From assembly GCA_964424455.1 (NCBI GenBank), contig CAYRJA010000002.1:1-64000 (forward strand): DNA of 64,000 bases. The letters are read 5' to 3'. Source of the DNA: CAYRJA01 sp964424455. GTDB lineage: Bacteria > Bacteroidota > Bacteroidia > Chitinophagales > UBA10324. A program made the position numbers and the translations under genes. The notes beneath the pieces are model-generated. The model saw only the letters and a program-made list of their open reading frames with translations, searched no databases and was not told the origin of the DNA. Below are positions 52,985-63,278 of this stretch, in pieces. Each line of letters starts with the position of its first letter. Position 1 is the stretch's first letter.

Positions 52985-54568
52985 ATGAAGAAAATTCCTC
53001 TTCTCTTTCTTTTTGTTATTTCAGTTCTATCCGGTTCAGCACAGGAAGGACGACTCTCAGGCGATTTGCAGCTTAATGCTAATTTTTATAACAAAGATTC
53101 TACCATCGGCGCAAGTAACACTCCGCTATACGATAAGTTTTTTTCTTCTGTTGATTCATGGCTGACATTAGATTACAACATCAGCGGATTTAATGCACGG
53201 ACACGCTTCGACTTGTTTAACAACTCTGCGTTGTTTGATCCGCAGAAAGCATATACCGGAGCCGGTCTTGGCTTTTGGTCATTATCAAAAGAGATAAAAG
53301 GATTAACTGTAACAGGCGGTTATTTTTACGACCAGTTTGGAAGCGGGATTGTTTACCGGGCTTATGAAGACCGAGGGCTTGGTATTGATTACGCCACTTT
53401 TGGTGTGCGGCTCAACTACAAACTAAATGACAACTGGTATGTAAAGGCATTTACCGGACAGGAGAAAAATTTATTCAGCACTTACAAACCGATAATAAAA
53501 GGAGTAGACATAGAAGGGTCGGTTGCGATAAATGATAATATGCGCATCAATCCGGGTGCGGCTATAGTGAATCGTACACTTGATGATGCCTCTATGAATC
53601 TGATTGCTGCCACGATTAACACTTATCCGTTAGAGGAAAGATTCTATCCTAAGTATAATGTGTATGCTTATTCGGGATATAATACTCTGATATGGAAAAA
53701 TATTACATGGTATGCTGAATATGCCGGCAAGACAAGCGAGGCGATAGTAGATAACAATGGAGAATTGGTTGATAAGGATGGAAGTGTGATTTACACTACG
53801 CTCTCTTATTCCAAAAAAGGTTTTGGTGTTACAGGACAGTATAAGCGGACAGAGAATTTCATCTTTCGTACTTCACCAAATGAAACACTTCTGCTCGGTA
53901 TCCTGAATTATATTCCATCTCTCACTAAGCAAAATGCGATGCGCTTGCTGACACGATACAATGCAGCTACACAATATTTGGGCGAGGCGGCTTATGAAGG
54001 TGATGCAGTTTTCACTCCGGTAAAAGGATATAAAATTTCACTGAACTATTCTAATGTTCAAACACTAAGTAATACTCAGCTTTGGCAGGAAATTAACGGA
54101 GAAATAGAAATAACGAAGAACAAGAAATTTCAACAGGCATTTGGAGTACAAAGCATTCTGTACAATCAGGAAGTTTATCAGAATGAACCGGGAGTTCCTG
54201 TGGTAAACGCTATAACACCTTTTGTAGAGTTTACCTACAAATTTGACAAGAAGAGGTCCCTCCGCACTGAATTGCAATACATGAATACCCGGCAGGACTA
54301 CGGCTCATGGGCTTATGCTCTTCTGGAATTCAGCATTGCTCCAAAATTTTCTTTTGCTGCCTCTGACATGTACAACATAGAACCCAATGCAGCAGTAGTG
54401 AAGGACAAAAAACATTATTACAATCTTTTTGCTGCTTATACACATGAAGGAAAGCGGTTCACCATCAGCTATGTAAAACAAGTGGAAGGATATAATTGCA
54501 CAGGCGGTGTTTGTCGGTATGAACCTGCTTTCAGCGGAGTGCGTTTTACATTAACAACAAACTTTTGA
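52985..54568 (+). CDS. DUF6029-type outer-membrane beta-barrel protein
   Basis: 527 residues with signal peptide (LLFLFVISVLSGSAQ). The opening GRLSGDLQLNANFYNKDS, then FFSSVDSWLTLDYNISGFNARTRFDLFNNSALFDP and GGYFYDQFGSGIVYRAYEDRGLGID fit the DUF6029 family. Alternating strands to the C-terminal FTLTTNF suggest an outer-membrane barrel. Co-transcribed with the Omp28-type gene (4-bp gap), with which this family is often paired. Function unknown. Confidence 0.75.
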   Translation: MKKIPLLFLFVISVLSGSAQEGRLSGDLQLNANFYNKDSTIGASNTPLYDKFFSSVDSWLTLDYNISGFNARTRFDLFNNSALFDPQKAYTGAGLGFWSLSKEIKGLTVTGGYFYDQFGSGIVYRAYEDRGLGIDYATFGVRLNYKLNDNWYVKAFTGQEKNLFSTYKPIIKGVDIEGSVAINDNMRINPGAAIVNRTLDDASMNLIAATINTYPLEERFYPKYNVYAYSGYNTLIWKNITWYAEYAGKTSEAIVDNNGELVDKDGSVIYTTLSYSKKGFGVTGQYKRTENFIFRTSPNETLLLGILNYIPSLTKQNAMRLLTRYNAATQYLGEAAYEGDAVFTPVKGYKISLNYSNVQTLSNTQLWQEINGEIEITKNKKFQQAFGVQSILYNQEVYQNEPGVPVVNAITPFVEFTYKFDKKRSLRTELQYMNTRQDYGSWAYALLEFSIAPKFSFAASDMYNIEPNAAVVKDKKHYYNLFAAYTHEGKRFTISYVKQVEGYNCTGGVCRYEPAFSGVRFTLTTNF

Positions 54569-54572
54569 TAGG

Positions 54573-55463
54573 ATGTCAAAAACTGTAACAGTCTTATTTC
54601 TTTTTCTTTTTTTTACCTCTTCTTTCTGGAGCTGTAAAGAAGTTCCGCCAAATATTGATTTAAAAACTCCTTCCACTTCAGCAGATACAGCTTCTGTTCC
54701 CTTTGATGCTTCACTCTCATTACAGAGAAGAAATGTGCTGATTGAAGATTTTACAGGCGTGCGTTGTGTAAACTGCCCGAGCGCACATGAGGTGGCAGCT
54801 AATATTGTGAAGTCATATCCTTCGGGAAGAATAGTAGTGGTAGCCGAACATGATTCAGCAGGATTGCTAACCCTGCCTTATTCGTTTGGTTCCTATGATT
54901 TCAGAACAAAAGCCGCCTATGACATTGTGCAGGCGGTTGGTCCTATTTCAGCCAAACCCATCGGCTCTGTTAATAGAAAGCTTTTTTTGGGAGAAACTAC
55001 CCGTACAGTTGCAAGACAGAAATGGGCAGGATATACCACACAGGAATATGCTGATTCTGTTTCAACCGTTCAAATGAAAATGGAGCATAGCTATAATGAT
55101 GCAGCAAGAACACTCTCACTTGGTGTGATTCTTCAATATACACAGAGCATTACTTCTATGCTGAATCTTAGTGTGATGCTGATCGAGAGCGGAATGAAAG
55201 AACCTCAGTTAGGCGGTCCGAAGGGTGGTCCTTCGGGCATTGATACCTTTTATGTCCATCGTCATGTTCTGCGTACGATGCTGACTCCTTCATTAGGACG
55301 TGTCATTGTTGGAAATAAAACACCCGGACATGCTACGAAGTATCTGTTCTCTGATTTTACTATCCCCTCATCGTGGAATGTGGACAGTACAAGCATTGTA
55401 GCATTTGTAACAGCAGGCACTGATTCTGTTTTGCAGGTGGTGGAGACTCCATTGAAGAAATAA
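54573..55463 (+). CDS. Omp28-related lipoprotein with thioredoxin-like CxxC
   Basis: 296 residues. Lipoprotein signal with acylated Cys near 21 (FTSSFWSCKE). The domain start VLIEDFTGVRCVNCPSAHEVA has the thioredoxin-like CxxC as CVNC, characteristic of Omp28-related proteins. Follows the DUF6029 barrel gene by 4 bp. A redox or chaperone function at the outer membrane is possible but unproven. Two copies of the dispersed word. Confidence 0.8.
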   Translation: MSKTVTVLFLFLFFTSSFWSCKEVPPNIDLKTPSTSADTASVPFDASLSLQRRNVLIEDFTGVRCVNCPSAHEVAANIVKSYPSGRIVVVAEHDSAGLLTLPYSFGSYDFRTKAAYDIVQAVGPISAKPIGSVNRKLFLGETTRTVARQKWAGYTTQEYADSVSTVQMKMEHSYNDAARTLSLGVILQYTQSITSMLNLSVMLIESGMKEPQLGGPKGGPSGIDTFYVHRHVLRTMLTPSLGRVIVGNKTPGHATKYLFSDFTIPSSWNVDSTSIVAFVTAGTDSVLQVVETPLKK

Positions 55464-55504
55464 AACGACTGTAACTTTTCTACTTTTACTGCTGAAATTA
55501 GCAA

Positions 55505-57940
55505 ATGAAAATATCATATAACTGGTTGAAGGATTACCTCGTAATTGATTTGCCCGCACAGGAAGTGGCGGATATTCTGACTCAAACAGGGCTGGAGGTG
55601 GAAGAAGTTTCATTGTATGAAACAGTGAAAGGCGGCATGAAAGGGTTGGTGATTGGCGTAGTAAACTCAGTGGAGAAACATCCGGATGCTGATAAACTGA
55701 AAATCACTAAGACAAATGTTGGAGGCAGTAATGATTTGCAGATTATCTGCGGAGCGCCTAATGTAGCCGCAGGACAAAAAGTGATTGTTGCCACCGAAGG
55801 AACAGAAGTGTTCCCGACTGAAGGAGAAAAATTTAAAATCAAGAAATCGAAAATACGCGGAATAGAAAGTGAGGGAATGATTTGTTCCGAATCAGAAATA
55901 GGGCTAAGTACTGACCACAGCGGAATAGTGGTACTTCCTGCGGATGCAAAAGTGGGAACGGCTGTAAAAGATTTTTACAAGGTTGAATCGGATTACATTT
56001 TTGAAGTGGGTTTAACGCCGAATCGTTCTGATGCATTTTCACATATCGGAGTAGCAAGAGATCTGGCTGCATACCTGAAAGTAAAAAAGGATTGGGAGGG
56101 AGAATTGAAAACTCCTTATCCTGAAATGTTGATTTATGCGGCTTCAGCATCACCGGTAAGTGTTACAGTTGAGAACACAGGTGCGTGTCCACGGTACATG
56201 GGCTTGCTGATTAGTGATGTGAAAACAGGCGAATCGCCCAAGTGGTTGAAAGACCGGCTGCAATCTATCGGTATCCGATCTATTAATAATGTAGTGGACA
56301 TCACCAATTTTGTGCTGCATGAATGTGGTCAGCCGCTTCATGCTTTTGATGCAGATAAAATCAAGGGGAATAAAGTTATAGTAAAAAACCTTCCGGATAA
56401 CACTCCGTTTGTTACACTTGATGAGAAAGAAGTAAAGTTAAGCACAAAAGATTTAATGATTTGTGATGCGGAAGAAGGGATGTGTATTGCAGGAGTTTTC
56501 GGAGGAAAACATTCAGGTGTTACAGATACCACTAAAAATATTTTTTTAGAGAGCGCTCACTTTCACGCAGGAACTATACGGCAAACTGCCACACGGCATA
56601 ATTTAAGAACGGATGCCGCCATTCATTTTGAAAAAGGCATTGATCCTGAAATTACTTTATATGCACTGAAGCGTGCAGCCACCTTAATGGTGCAGTATGC
56701 AGGAGCAAAACTGAAATATAAAATTGAAGAAGTAAATACACAGAAGCCGACCGATAAAATTATTCATCTCAGTTATCAGTGGTTGAATGAAAGCGCTGGA
56801 ATAGAAATTTCTGCTGAAGAAGTGAAGAATATATTACAGGCGCTTCATTTTAAACTGATGACAGAAGAAGAGGATATCACATCATGGTTAGTGCCCTCTT
56901 ATAAAATTGATATTGACCGCGATGTGGATTTAATGGAAGAAGTGCTGCGTATTTATGGTTATGATAACATACCGATACCTGAACATCTTCTGTCATCGCT
57001 GAGTTATTCTCAGCCGGAGGATATGGACAGAAACCAGTTGGAGAAGATTTCCGGCTATTTGTCTGCGAATGGTTTTTCTGAGATGATGAATAACTCAATC
57101 GTTAATTCAAAGACTGCATTGGAAAATGGTTTTACAAACGAAGAGCAGATTCTCCGCTTTATGAATTATGCAAATACCGGATTGGATTCTATGCGCACTT
57201 CTATGTTGTATTCAGGATTAGAAGTAATTCAGCGGAATCAAAACCGCAAGCATGGAGATTTGAAATTGTATGAAACAGGAAAAACTTATTTAAGAGAAGG
57301 AGAAAAATTTTCTGAACAGTTTCAGTTGACTCTGTTTCTTTATGGGAAGTCAAATCCTGAAAACTGGAAAGTGAAACCGTCTGATACAGATGTTTTTGAA
57401 CTGAAATCGTATGTGGAAAACATACTTGCCTTATGCGGTATTTCTAAATACACATTGGCACAATTCTCAGACGAAAAATACGAAAGCGGATTAGCGATTT
57501 CTCAGGGGAAAACCACTTTAGCGCGACTGGGATGGATAAGAGAAAAGATATGTGGATATTATGATTTGAAATCATCTGTTTTTTTTGCTGAACTTTATCT
57601 TGACAATTTACTGCCGGAGACTCGTTCAGCAAAATTGAAGTTTAGAGAGTTGTCAAAATTTCAGCCGGTTCGACGGGACTTAGCTTTGGTAATTGACAAG
57701 TCAGTAAAGTATAGTGAGATTGAAAAAGAAGCACGGCATTCGGCAGGCAAATTATTAAAGGAAGTAAATCTGTTTGATGTTTATGAAGATGAAAGATTGG
57801 GGAAAGACAAAAAATCTTATGCCGTCAGCTTCATTTTTTCAGATGATGAAAAGACATTGACCGATTCAGAAATTGACCAATTAATGAATAAAATTTCACA
57901 AGCCATTCAATCTCAAATTAAAGCCACCATCCGCCAATGA
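55505..57940 (+). CDS. pheT: Phenylalanyl-tRNA synthetase beta subunit
   Basis: 811 residues with the full domain order: N-terminal MKISYNWLKDYL, a tRNA-binding EMAP-type domain (about 40-150, VEKHPDADKLKITKTNVG), B3/B4 editing region, B5 domain, catalytic-like core (VDLMEEVLRIYGYDNIP), and C-terminal ferredoxin-fold anticodon-binding domain (KFQPVRRDLALVIDK). Normal length. pheS is not adjacent. Overlaps the next gene by 4 bp. Confidence 0.95.
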   Translation: MKISYNWLKDYLVIDLPAQEVADILTQTGLEVEEVSLYETVKGGMKGLVIGVVNSVEKHPDADKLKITKTNVGGSNDLQIICGAPNVAAGQKVIVATEGTEVFPTEGEKFKIKKSKIRGIESEGMICSESEIGLSTDHSGIVVLPADAKVGTAVKDFYKVESDYIFEVGLTPNRSDAFSHIGVARDLAAYLKVKKDWEGELKTPYPEMLIYAASASPVSVTVENTGACPRYMGLLISDVKTGESPKWLKDRLQSIGIRSINNVVDITNFVLHECGQPLHAFDADKIKGNKVIVKNLPDNTPFVTLDEKEVKLSTKDLMICDAEEGMCIAGVFGGKHSGVTDTTKNIFLESAHFHAGTIRQTATRHNLRTDAAIHFEKGIDPEITLYALKRAATLMVQYAGAKLKYKIEEVNTQKPTDKIIHLSYQWLNESAGIEISAEEVKNILQALHFKLMTEEEDITSWLVPSYKIDIDRDVDLMEEVLRIYGYDNIPIPEHLLSSLSYSQPEDMDRNQLEKISGYLSANGFSEMMNNSIVNSKTALENGFTNEEQILRFMNYANTGLDSMRTSMLYSGLEVIQRNQNRKHGDLKLYETGKTYLREGEKFSEQFQLTLFLYGKSNPENWKVKPSDTDVFELKSYVENILALCGISKYTLAQFSDEKYESGLAISQGKTTLARLGWIREKICGYYDLKSSVFFAELYLDNLLPETRSAKLKFRELSKFQPVRRDLALVIDKSVKYSEIEKEARHSAGKLLKEVNLFDVYEDERLGKDKKSYAVSFIFSDDEKTLTDSEIDQLMNKISQAIQSQIKATIRQ

Positions 57941-58236
57941 TTGAAACACTGCACAAACAAGCCGACGAACTTCAGCAACGGGTTCAACGCGTATCTGAAA
58001 AAGTTGAACAGTATCAACAAACTAATCAGAAACTAAAAGAAGAAGTAAGTGAGCTTCGTGATGAGTTGAAACAGAAAAGCATGGAACTGAAACAAACAGA
58101 AGACAGAGTAAAAACTGTTTCAATGGTCAACAATGTCCCCTCTCAGTCGCCTGCACAAGTGAAGGAGATGAAGCACAAGTTGAACGAATACATCCGTGAA
58201 ATTGACCGGTGCATTAATAAACTCAACGCTATGTAA
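57937..58236 (+). CDS. Coiled-coil protein upstream of zapA
   Basis: 99 residues, almost wholly coiled coil (LHKQADELQQRVQRVSEKVEQ and later heptads), no membrane segment. The pheT overlap and 2-bp gap to zapA suggest co-translation, and the C-terminal HKLNEYIREIDRCINKL fits a partner helix. By position it may be a division factor working with ZapA, in the manner of ZapB. That function is inference. Confidence 0.65.
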   Translation: MIETLHKQADELQQRVQRVSEKVEQYQQTNQKLKEEVSELRDELKQKSMELKQTEDRVKTVSMVNNVPSQSPAQVKEMKHKLNEYIREIDRCINKLNAM

Positions 58237-58238
58237 TT

Positions 58239-58535
58239 ATGACAGACCAGACACATCATATCAAAATAACTGTTGCTGACCGCCAGTATCCTGTTACAGT
58301 AAAGCCGGAAGATGAAAAAGCCGTCCGTACCGCTGCTAAAATGATTAATGATAAAATCAGTGAATACCAGCGGCAGTTTCAGGCAAAAGACAAGCAGGAT
58401 TATCTTGCGATGAGCGCATTGATGAATCTTGTAGAGCAGATGAAAGAAACCGTACCAAACCAGCATGAAATAGAACTTCTCGGCGAGAAGTTAGAGAATA
58501 TGAATACGATGGTAGGCGAAATGTTGAAGAGATAG
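58239..58535 (+). CDS. zapA: Cell division protein ZapA
   Basis: 98 residues. N-terminal strand-helix (HIKITVADRQYPVTVKPEDEKAVRTAAKMINDKI) matches the ZapA dimer head; the rest is a long coiled coil. ZapA bundles FtsZ filaments. It follows the coiled-coil gene by 2 bp in a pheT-cc-zapA operon often seen in Bacteroidota. Confidence 0.88.
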   Translation: MTDQTHHIKITVADRQYPVTVKPEDEKAVRTAAKMINDKISEYQRQFQAKDKQDYLAMSALMNLVEQMKETVPNQHEIELLGEKLENMNTMVGEMLKR

Positions 58536-58593
58536 TATGACTTAAATCCGAATGTACTGTAGCTGTAACAGTTTCTATTATAACAGAAATAAT

Positions 58594-59325
58594 CTACCAG
58601 GTAATATTCAGCGACTGTAATGTTTGGAGATTCAATCCACCTACCGGCAACTGATTTTCCTGTTGATATTTTTCAAGTGATTCAATAGTTGTTCCGCCTA
58701 ATTCTTTTGCAGATACATCTACAGGATACCCCAGCATTTTCAGGTGTTCCTGTACCTGACGGATTAGTTTAGAAGTTACTTTAGAAGGACATACAATTTC
58801 AGTTTCAACAAATTGCTCCTTTTGCTTTATTGCAGTTTTAGTAACTACATGAGTAAAGGTGGCAGGCACTTCTACCCTCATGGTTTTATCTTTGTTAACC
58901 TGTTCATACACTGTAACAGGTTTTTTCTTGGATATATTCATCAGGTTTTCAGTTCGTGCTTCTTCCAATACGATATATTTAGTAACCGCTTTGTAGCGAG
59001 GAGATTGCTTTTTACCACTGACCAGAACCTGTTCTTCATAAATATCATATACAGCAGGAATCTGTTTTTTCATTGAATCGCCTGAAGTATAAACAAGGGT
59101 ATCCTGCATCACTAAAAAACTTCCGGGCACTTTAACCATTGTTTTGTGCTGTTGCTTGTCAATAACCTTTATGGTATCATACTTATACTTGTAGGGAACA
59201 CGGCAATTAAAAAAACACTTTGAACTGTCTGAAATTGTATTCTGCGCGAGAGTGGTGTTACAGACAAAAGAAAGCAGAGTCATTAAACAAAAAGCAAGAG
59301 CTATTTTATAAAATGAATTATACAT
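58594..59325 (-). CDS. Secreted protein with repeat region and peptidoglycan-binding-like C-terminus
   Basis: 243 residues with signal peptide (ALAFCLMTLLSFVCNTTLAQ). The middle has about four imperfect units of roughly 40 residues around VKVPGSFLVMQDTLV, KQIPAVYDIYEEQVLVSG, YKAVTKYIVLEEAR and VEVPATFTHVVTKTAI. The last about 60 residues (LIRQVQEHLKMLGYPVD ... TTIESLEKYQQENQLPVGGL) are a PG_binding_1-type domain. A cell-wall-attached envelope protein of unknown function. Confidence 0.65.
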   Translation of the reverse strand: MYNSFYKIALAFCLMTLLSFVCNTTLAQNTISDSSKCFFNCRVPYKYKYDTIKVIDKQQHKTMVKVPGSFLVMQDTLVYTSGDSMKKQIPAVYDIYEEQVLVSGKKQSPRYKAVTKYIVLEEARTENLMNISKKKPVTVYEQVNKDKTMRVEVPATFTHVVTKTAIKQKEQFVETEIVCPSKVTSKLIRQVQEHLKMLGYPVDVSAKELGGTTIESLEKYQQENQLPVGGLNLQTLQSLNITW

Positions 59326-59372
59326 ACTCTTTTCAGCTTTTGTAACAGTGATTGGATAGAATTCATCTGAAA

Positions 59373-61274
59373 TTATTTCTTAATTACTATTTTAAAATAA
59401 CTCTCTCTGTTCATTTGAAGGAAATAAATTCCCTCCGTTAAATCAGGCAATCTGATTTTTCCATTAGCGTCTGTATGACCATTCAGAACATGTTCACCAA
59501 TCAGATTGAATAAATTTACTTCAGTGATTTGCTCTTTCTTTAAATCATTTTTTACCAGAATATATGCTGAAGCAGGATTTGGATAAACAGAATAATTGGG
59601 TTCAGGTACCATTGATTGAACCGAAAGGTTAGGATCATTTACAATGGCTCCGGTTTTGTTTATAATCCATTGATTCGGGTCAATAACCAATCCTGTTACA
59701 GTTCTGCTGCTTACAAAATTCAGATTTGTAACAGAATCTGCAACGTAAATACGGACAATGGTATCGCCATCAGCATATTGAATTTTAATTTCCAAAGGAG
59801 TTTTAAAGAAAGGCGTTTTTAGAGAAGAAGCAGTTTCAGTAAGCTCAATAGACAATAGATTGTTTAGTTGCTTCCATCTGGCGTTGAATGTCGGATAACC
59901 AAAGCCATAGTACCATTGATTGAAGAAATCGGTTAAATCTTTCCCTGATGTAGCTTCCATAACATTTTTAAAATCTTTTCCTGTTGCAGCCCTACCTGAG
60001 AACTGAGTTTGATAGTTTTTTAATCCATTAAAAAAAATGCTGTCGTTATTTATTTCAAACCTAAGTGAGTTGTAAACACAAGCTGCCTTACGATAAAACA
60101 TCGCCTGATCAGCAAACACACCGTTTCCAAATCCGGCAACAGAAGAGGTATCACCCGGACCATATACAGAGCCAGTTGGTTTTGACACTGCACTACCTTC
60201 AAAGTTGGTTATCCGATTGATTCGTTTAGAAGAGTTAGATATTCCTGTTTCAAACTCCTCATATATTGCGATACTGTATTCTGCAAACCCTTCATTCAAT
60301 GCCACATCATTCCATGAAGCACAGGTAGTGTTACAGCCCCACCACTGATGTGCAATTTCATGCACAGCTACTCCGTCAGCGCCCATTGAGATAGAAGTCT
60401 GATTTTCTATACCGCCGGACAAATCCACCTTTGATATAGCAAGTTGCTCATCATAAAACGGATAAAGACCATAGAGACTGCTGAATACATCTAATATATT
60501 CTGAATAAGGTTGGAAGGATTAGGAGTGTAGTTATAAAATTTCAACGCCATTGAATCTGTTCTGCTTTCAGGGTGCCAATATTGGACTGTTTCAGTGAAA
60601 GAGCCGACCACAAAAGAGATGTTGTAGAAGTCAATCGGATATTTGCTTTTCCATTCCCACCGGATTTTATTATTGGGAAGTGTTACAGTATCCGCAAGTA
60701 ATCCGTTTGATAGTGCTCTGGACGAGTTGCCGGTGGTAATAAAAAACCAGGATGAATCTGCTTTGTCGGTCAGCACTTGTTTACAGGGCCACCATGAGTA
60801 AGAATTGTAAGGAGGAGATGCAGAAAACTTATGAGGTGATGGATTGTTGCTGCTCCAGAATCCGGAGTTTAAGGCAGTGGAAGGAGTTGGGTTCCCATGA
60901 TAAAAAATACGGGTTTCAATTATGTCATTGCTATCAGCAATAAATGGCAACTTAATATTTACCTCTGAATTTTCTCTGAGAACTTCAGCGGTCATAAATC
61001 CTCCTGAATTAATAGAGGCAAGGGCTGAATCAATTAAAAGATTTGAAGCCAGTTCAACAGCGATAGTATCTAAACCGGTTACAAGAGATTTTGACCGCAT
61101 CAGTACATCGCCGGAAATTGCAGGAGAGTCTGCCTCTATGTCAAGATTCAGAAAATAAAACTTCACATCATACCGTAGTTCGCGTATTCTGTGCTCTGTA
61201 GAAGGAATAGATTGTGAGTAGCTTACAACGGTCAGTAGAAAAAAAGAAAAGAATAGGGGAGTAAATTTTTGCAT
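59373..61274 (-). CDS. Secreted M1-family aminopeptidase with T9SS sorting domain
   Basis: 633 residues. Signal peptide (FTPLFFSFFLLTVVSYSQ), an aminopeptidase N-like fold, the zinc site HEIAHQWWG (His305, Glu306, His309) with Glu328 in NEGFAEYSI, and GGIENQTSIS in place of the usual GAMEN exopeptidase motif. The C-terminus (YSVYPNPASAYILV ... EGIYFLQMN) is a type A sorting domain. It should remove N-terminal amino acids outside the cell. Four copies of the dispersed word. Confidence 0.88.
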   Translation of the reverse strand: MQKFTPLFFSFFLLTVVSYSQSIPSTEHRIRELRYDVKFYFLNLDIEADSPAISGDVLMRSKSLVTGLDTIAVELASNLLIDSALASINSGGFMTAEVLRENSEVNIKLPFIADSNDIIETRIFYHGNPTPSTALNSGFWSSNNPSPHKFSASPPYNSYSWWPCKQVLTDKADSSWFFITTGNSSRALSNGLLADTVTLPNNKIRWEWKSKYPIDFYNISFVVGSFTETVQYWHPESRTDSMALKFYNYTPNPSNLIQNILDVFSSLYGLYPFYDEQLAISKVDLSGGIENQTSISMGADGVAVHEIAHQWWGCNTTCASWNDVALNEGFAEYSIAIYEEFETGISNSSKRINRITNFEGSAVSKPTGSVYGPGDTSSVAGFGNGVFADQAMFYRKAACVYNSLRFEINNDSIFFNGLKNYQTQFSGRAATGKDFKNVMEATSGKDLTDFFNQWYYGFGYPTFNARWKQLNNLLSIELTETASSLKTPFFKTPLEIKIQYADGDTIVRIYVADSVTNLNFVSSRTVTGLVIDPNQWIINKTGAIVNDPNLSVQSMVPEPNYSVYPNPASAYILVKNDLKKEQITEVNLFNLIGEHVLNGHTDANGKIRLPDLTEGIYFLQMNRESYFKIVIKK

Positions 61275-61479
61275 TTGCCAAAGATGAAATTTTTTTGTGT
61301 GCTGAAAAAGAACAGAAAAAAATTTGTTTTGAAAAGTAAGAATGTGTTACAGATTGAATGTTTACAATACTCAAATAAGATTATCATTTACTTATATCTC
61401 TGATAATCTTAGCTGAATGACTTTTCAATTATGAATGTCAGTTTGAGAATTGTTAGGTGTATTACAGAAAAAGATAGTC

Positions 61480-62079
61480 CTATTCTGCAACTACTTGTTC
61501 CACCTCCGGAATTTCTTTTCTCAGGATTCTTTCAATTCCTGCTTTCAGTGTAATAGTTGAAGAAGGGCATCCGTTACAAGCTCCATGTAGCTTTACTGCA
61601 ACCTTTCCTTTGTGATAAGATTTAAACTGTATAGCTCCGCCATCCCTTGCTATTGCGGGCTTTATCTGATTTTCAAGTATTTCTTTTATTTCATTTATTA
61701 ACTCTGCTTCGTCAGAAATATCAGAATGAGCCACCTTGGAAGGAAGATGAGTTAATGCCGGCTTAAAACTTTTAGTAAAAATGTCTTTGCCTTCAGTGAT
61801 ATAATCAGAAATGAATTCTTTAAGAATCAGAATAATTTCGTGCCAGTCTGCATCCGGCTGCTTAGTAACTGTAACGAAATTGTTCATAATAAATACACCT
61901 TTCACAAAGGGAAATCCAAACAACTCTGTGGCAAGAGGAGATTCTTTTGCTATAGCTTCATCGGGGAAATCTGCAGAGATATTATGTAGCAGTATTTTAT
62001 CTGTTACAAACCGCATCGTTTCAGGATTAGGAGTACTTTCTGTATAGATGCTAACGGGGATATTTACAGTGGTATTCAT
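61480..62079 (-). CDS. NifU-family iron-sulfur carrier protein
   Basis: 199 residues: N-terminal Nfu domain (IYTESTPNPETMRFVTDKIL ... ELFGFPFVKGVFIMNNFVTVTK) and C-terminal NifU-like domain with the cluster-binding CxxC as HGACNGCPSSTITLKAG. It delivers iron-sulfur clusters to target enzymes. Its start codon lies only a few bases from a possible start of divergent corA. Confidence 0.88.
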   Translation of the reverse strand: MNTTVNIPVSIYTESTPNPETMRFVTDKILLHNISADFPDEAIAKESPLATELFGFPFVKGVFIMNNFVTVTKQPDADWHEIILILKEFISDYITEGKDIFTKSFKPALTHLPSKVAHSDISDEAELINEIKEILENQIKPAIARDGGAIQFKSYHKGKVAVKLHGACNGCPSSTITLKAGIERILRKEIPEVEQVVAE

Positions 62080-62083
62080 TATA

Positions 62084-63277
62084 ATGATTGCTAATACAGT
62101 ATCAACACAAAAGTATCGAAAAAAATTGCAGCCACATTCGAAAGTACTTGCTTATTTTGTATTGAAATTATTTCCATTGACCGCTTCTCACCTTACTCAG
62201 ACGATTGCAAATCGCAAAAAAGAGACTTCACAAACGATTAAAACCGGAATGCCTCCCGGCGAGTTGGTTTATATCGGGAAAGAAAAAAAGGAAACACCTG
62301 TTCATGTTACAGTTATAGATTATGATGAATCAAATTTCTCAGAAAGAAAAATAACAAAGATTGAAGATGCATTTCCCTACAAGGACACCAATACCAGCAC
62401 ATGGATAAATATTGACGGACTTCATCATACGGAAATAGTAAAGCAAATCGGGAAAGCGTACAATGTTCATTCGCTTTTTCTGGAAGACATTGTTAATACC
62501 AACCAGCGGCCTAAACTGGAGGAAGGGAAAGAAAACATATTCATCGTTTTTAAGATGCTGGAGTATAACGGGCAAAACAAAAGTGTGAATGTGGAACAGA
62601 TTAGTCTTGTGCTCGGGAAAAATTATGTGTTGTCATTCCAGGAAAACATTGGAGATATTTTTGATTCGGTTCGTGCCCGCCTGCGCAATCCTGATTCACG
62701 CATCCGCAAATATGGCTCAGACTATTTAGTATATGCGCTGATGGATAAGGTGATTGATAATTATTTTCTGATTATGGAACAGATAGGAGAAGAAGTGGAA
62801 AGTCTGGAAAGTAAATCGGAAAAAATTCAAAGTACAAAATTCATTCAGCAAATCAGCCAACTGAAGAAGGAGATTATGATTCTGCGGCGCACCATCTGGC
62901 CACTCCGTGAGGTAATAAATGATTTATTGAGAAGTGAAGTGAAAGAAATAAAACCTGAAACACTTTTGTTTTTCCGTGATCTTTATGATCACACTGTTCA
63001 GGTGATGGATGCGATTGAAATGTACCGCGACAGTTTAGTGAGTGCGCTGGATGTAAACTTTTCGCTTGTCAATTTGAAGATGAATGATGTAATCAAAGTA
63101 CTGACTATTATTTCTACCATCTTTATTCCACTCACTTTTATTGTGGGTGTATATGGAATGAATTTTAATTATATGCCGGAGTTAGGATGGCGCTATGGCT
63201 ATTTTCTGGTTCTGCTGCTGATGTCTGCAGTAGCTGTGGGAATGATTTATTACTTTAAGAAAAAGAAATGGTTCTGA
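62084..63277 (+). CDS. corA: CorA-family magnesium/cobalt transporter
   Basis: 397 residues if the ATG at 62084 is used. The family features are the long helical funnel (FIQQISQLKKEIMILRRTIWPLREVIND) and two C-terminal membrane segments, the first ending in the YGMN pore motif (FIVGVYGMNFNYMPEL). The N-terminus is uncertain: the 62084 start is 4 bp from the divergent NifU-type gene, leaving no space for promoters. A start nearer to MPPGELVYIG (ATG 62249) or a TTG before it (62159) is possible. Confidence 0.88.
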   Translation: MIANTVSTQKYRKKLQPHSKVLAYFVLKLFPLTASHLTQTIANRKKETSQTIKTGMPPGELVYIGKEKKETPVHVTVIDYDESNFSERKITKIEDAFPYKDTNTSTWINIDGLHHTEIVKQIGKAYNVHSLFLEDIVNTNQRPKLEEGKENIFIVFKMLEYNGQNKSVNVEQISLVLGKNYVLSFQENIGDIFDSVRARLRNPDSRIRKYGSDYLVYALMDKVIDNYFLIMEQIGEEVESLESKSEKIQSTKFIQQISQLKKEIMILRRTIWPLREVINDLLRSEVKEIKPETLLFFRDLYDHTVQVMDAIEMYRDSLVSALDVNFSLVNLKMNDVIKVLTIISTIFIPLTFIVGVYGMNFNYMPELGWRYGYFLVLLLMSAVAVGMIYYFKKKKWF

Positions 63278-63278
63278 A

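Noticed and set aside
58553..58590. Terminator between zapA and the PG-binding-like gene
   Set aside because: Only a short 5-6-bp stem (TTTCT/AGAAA) is present; too weak to call.
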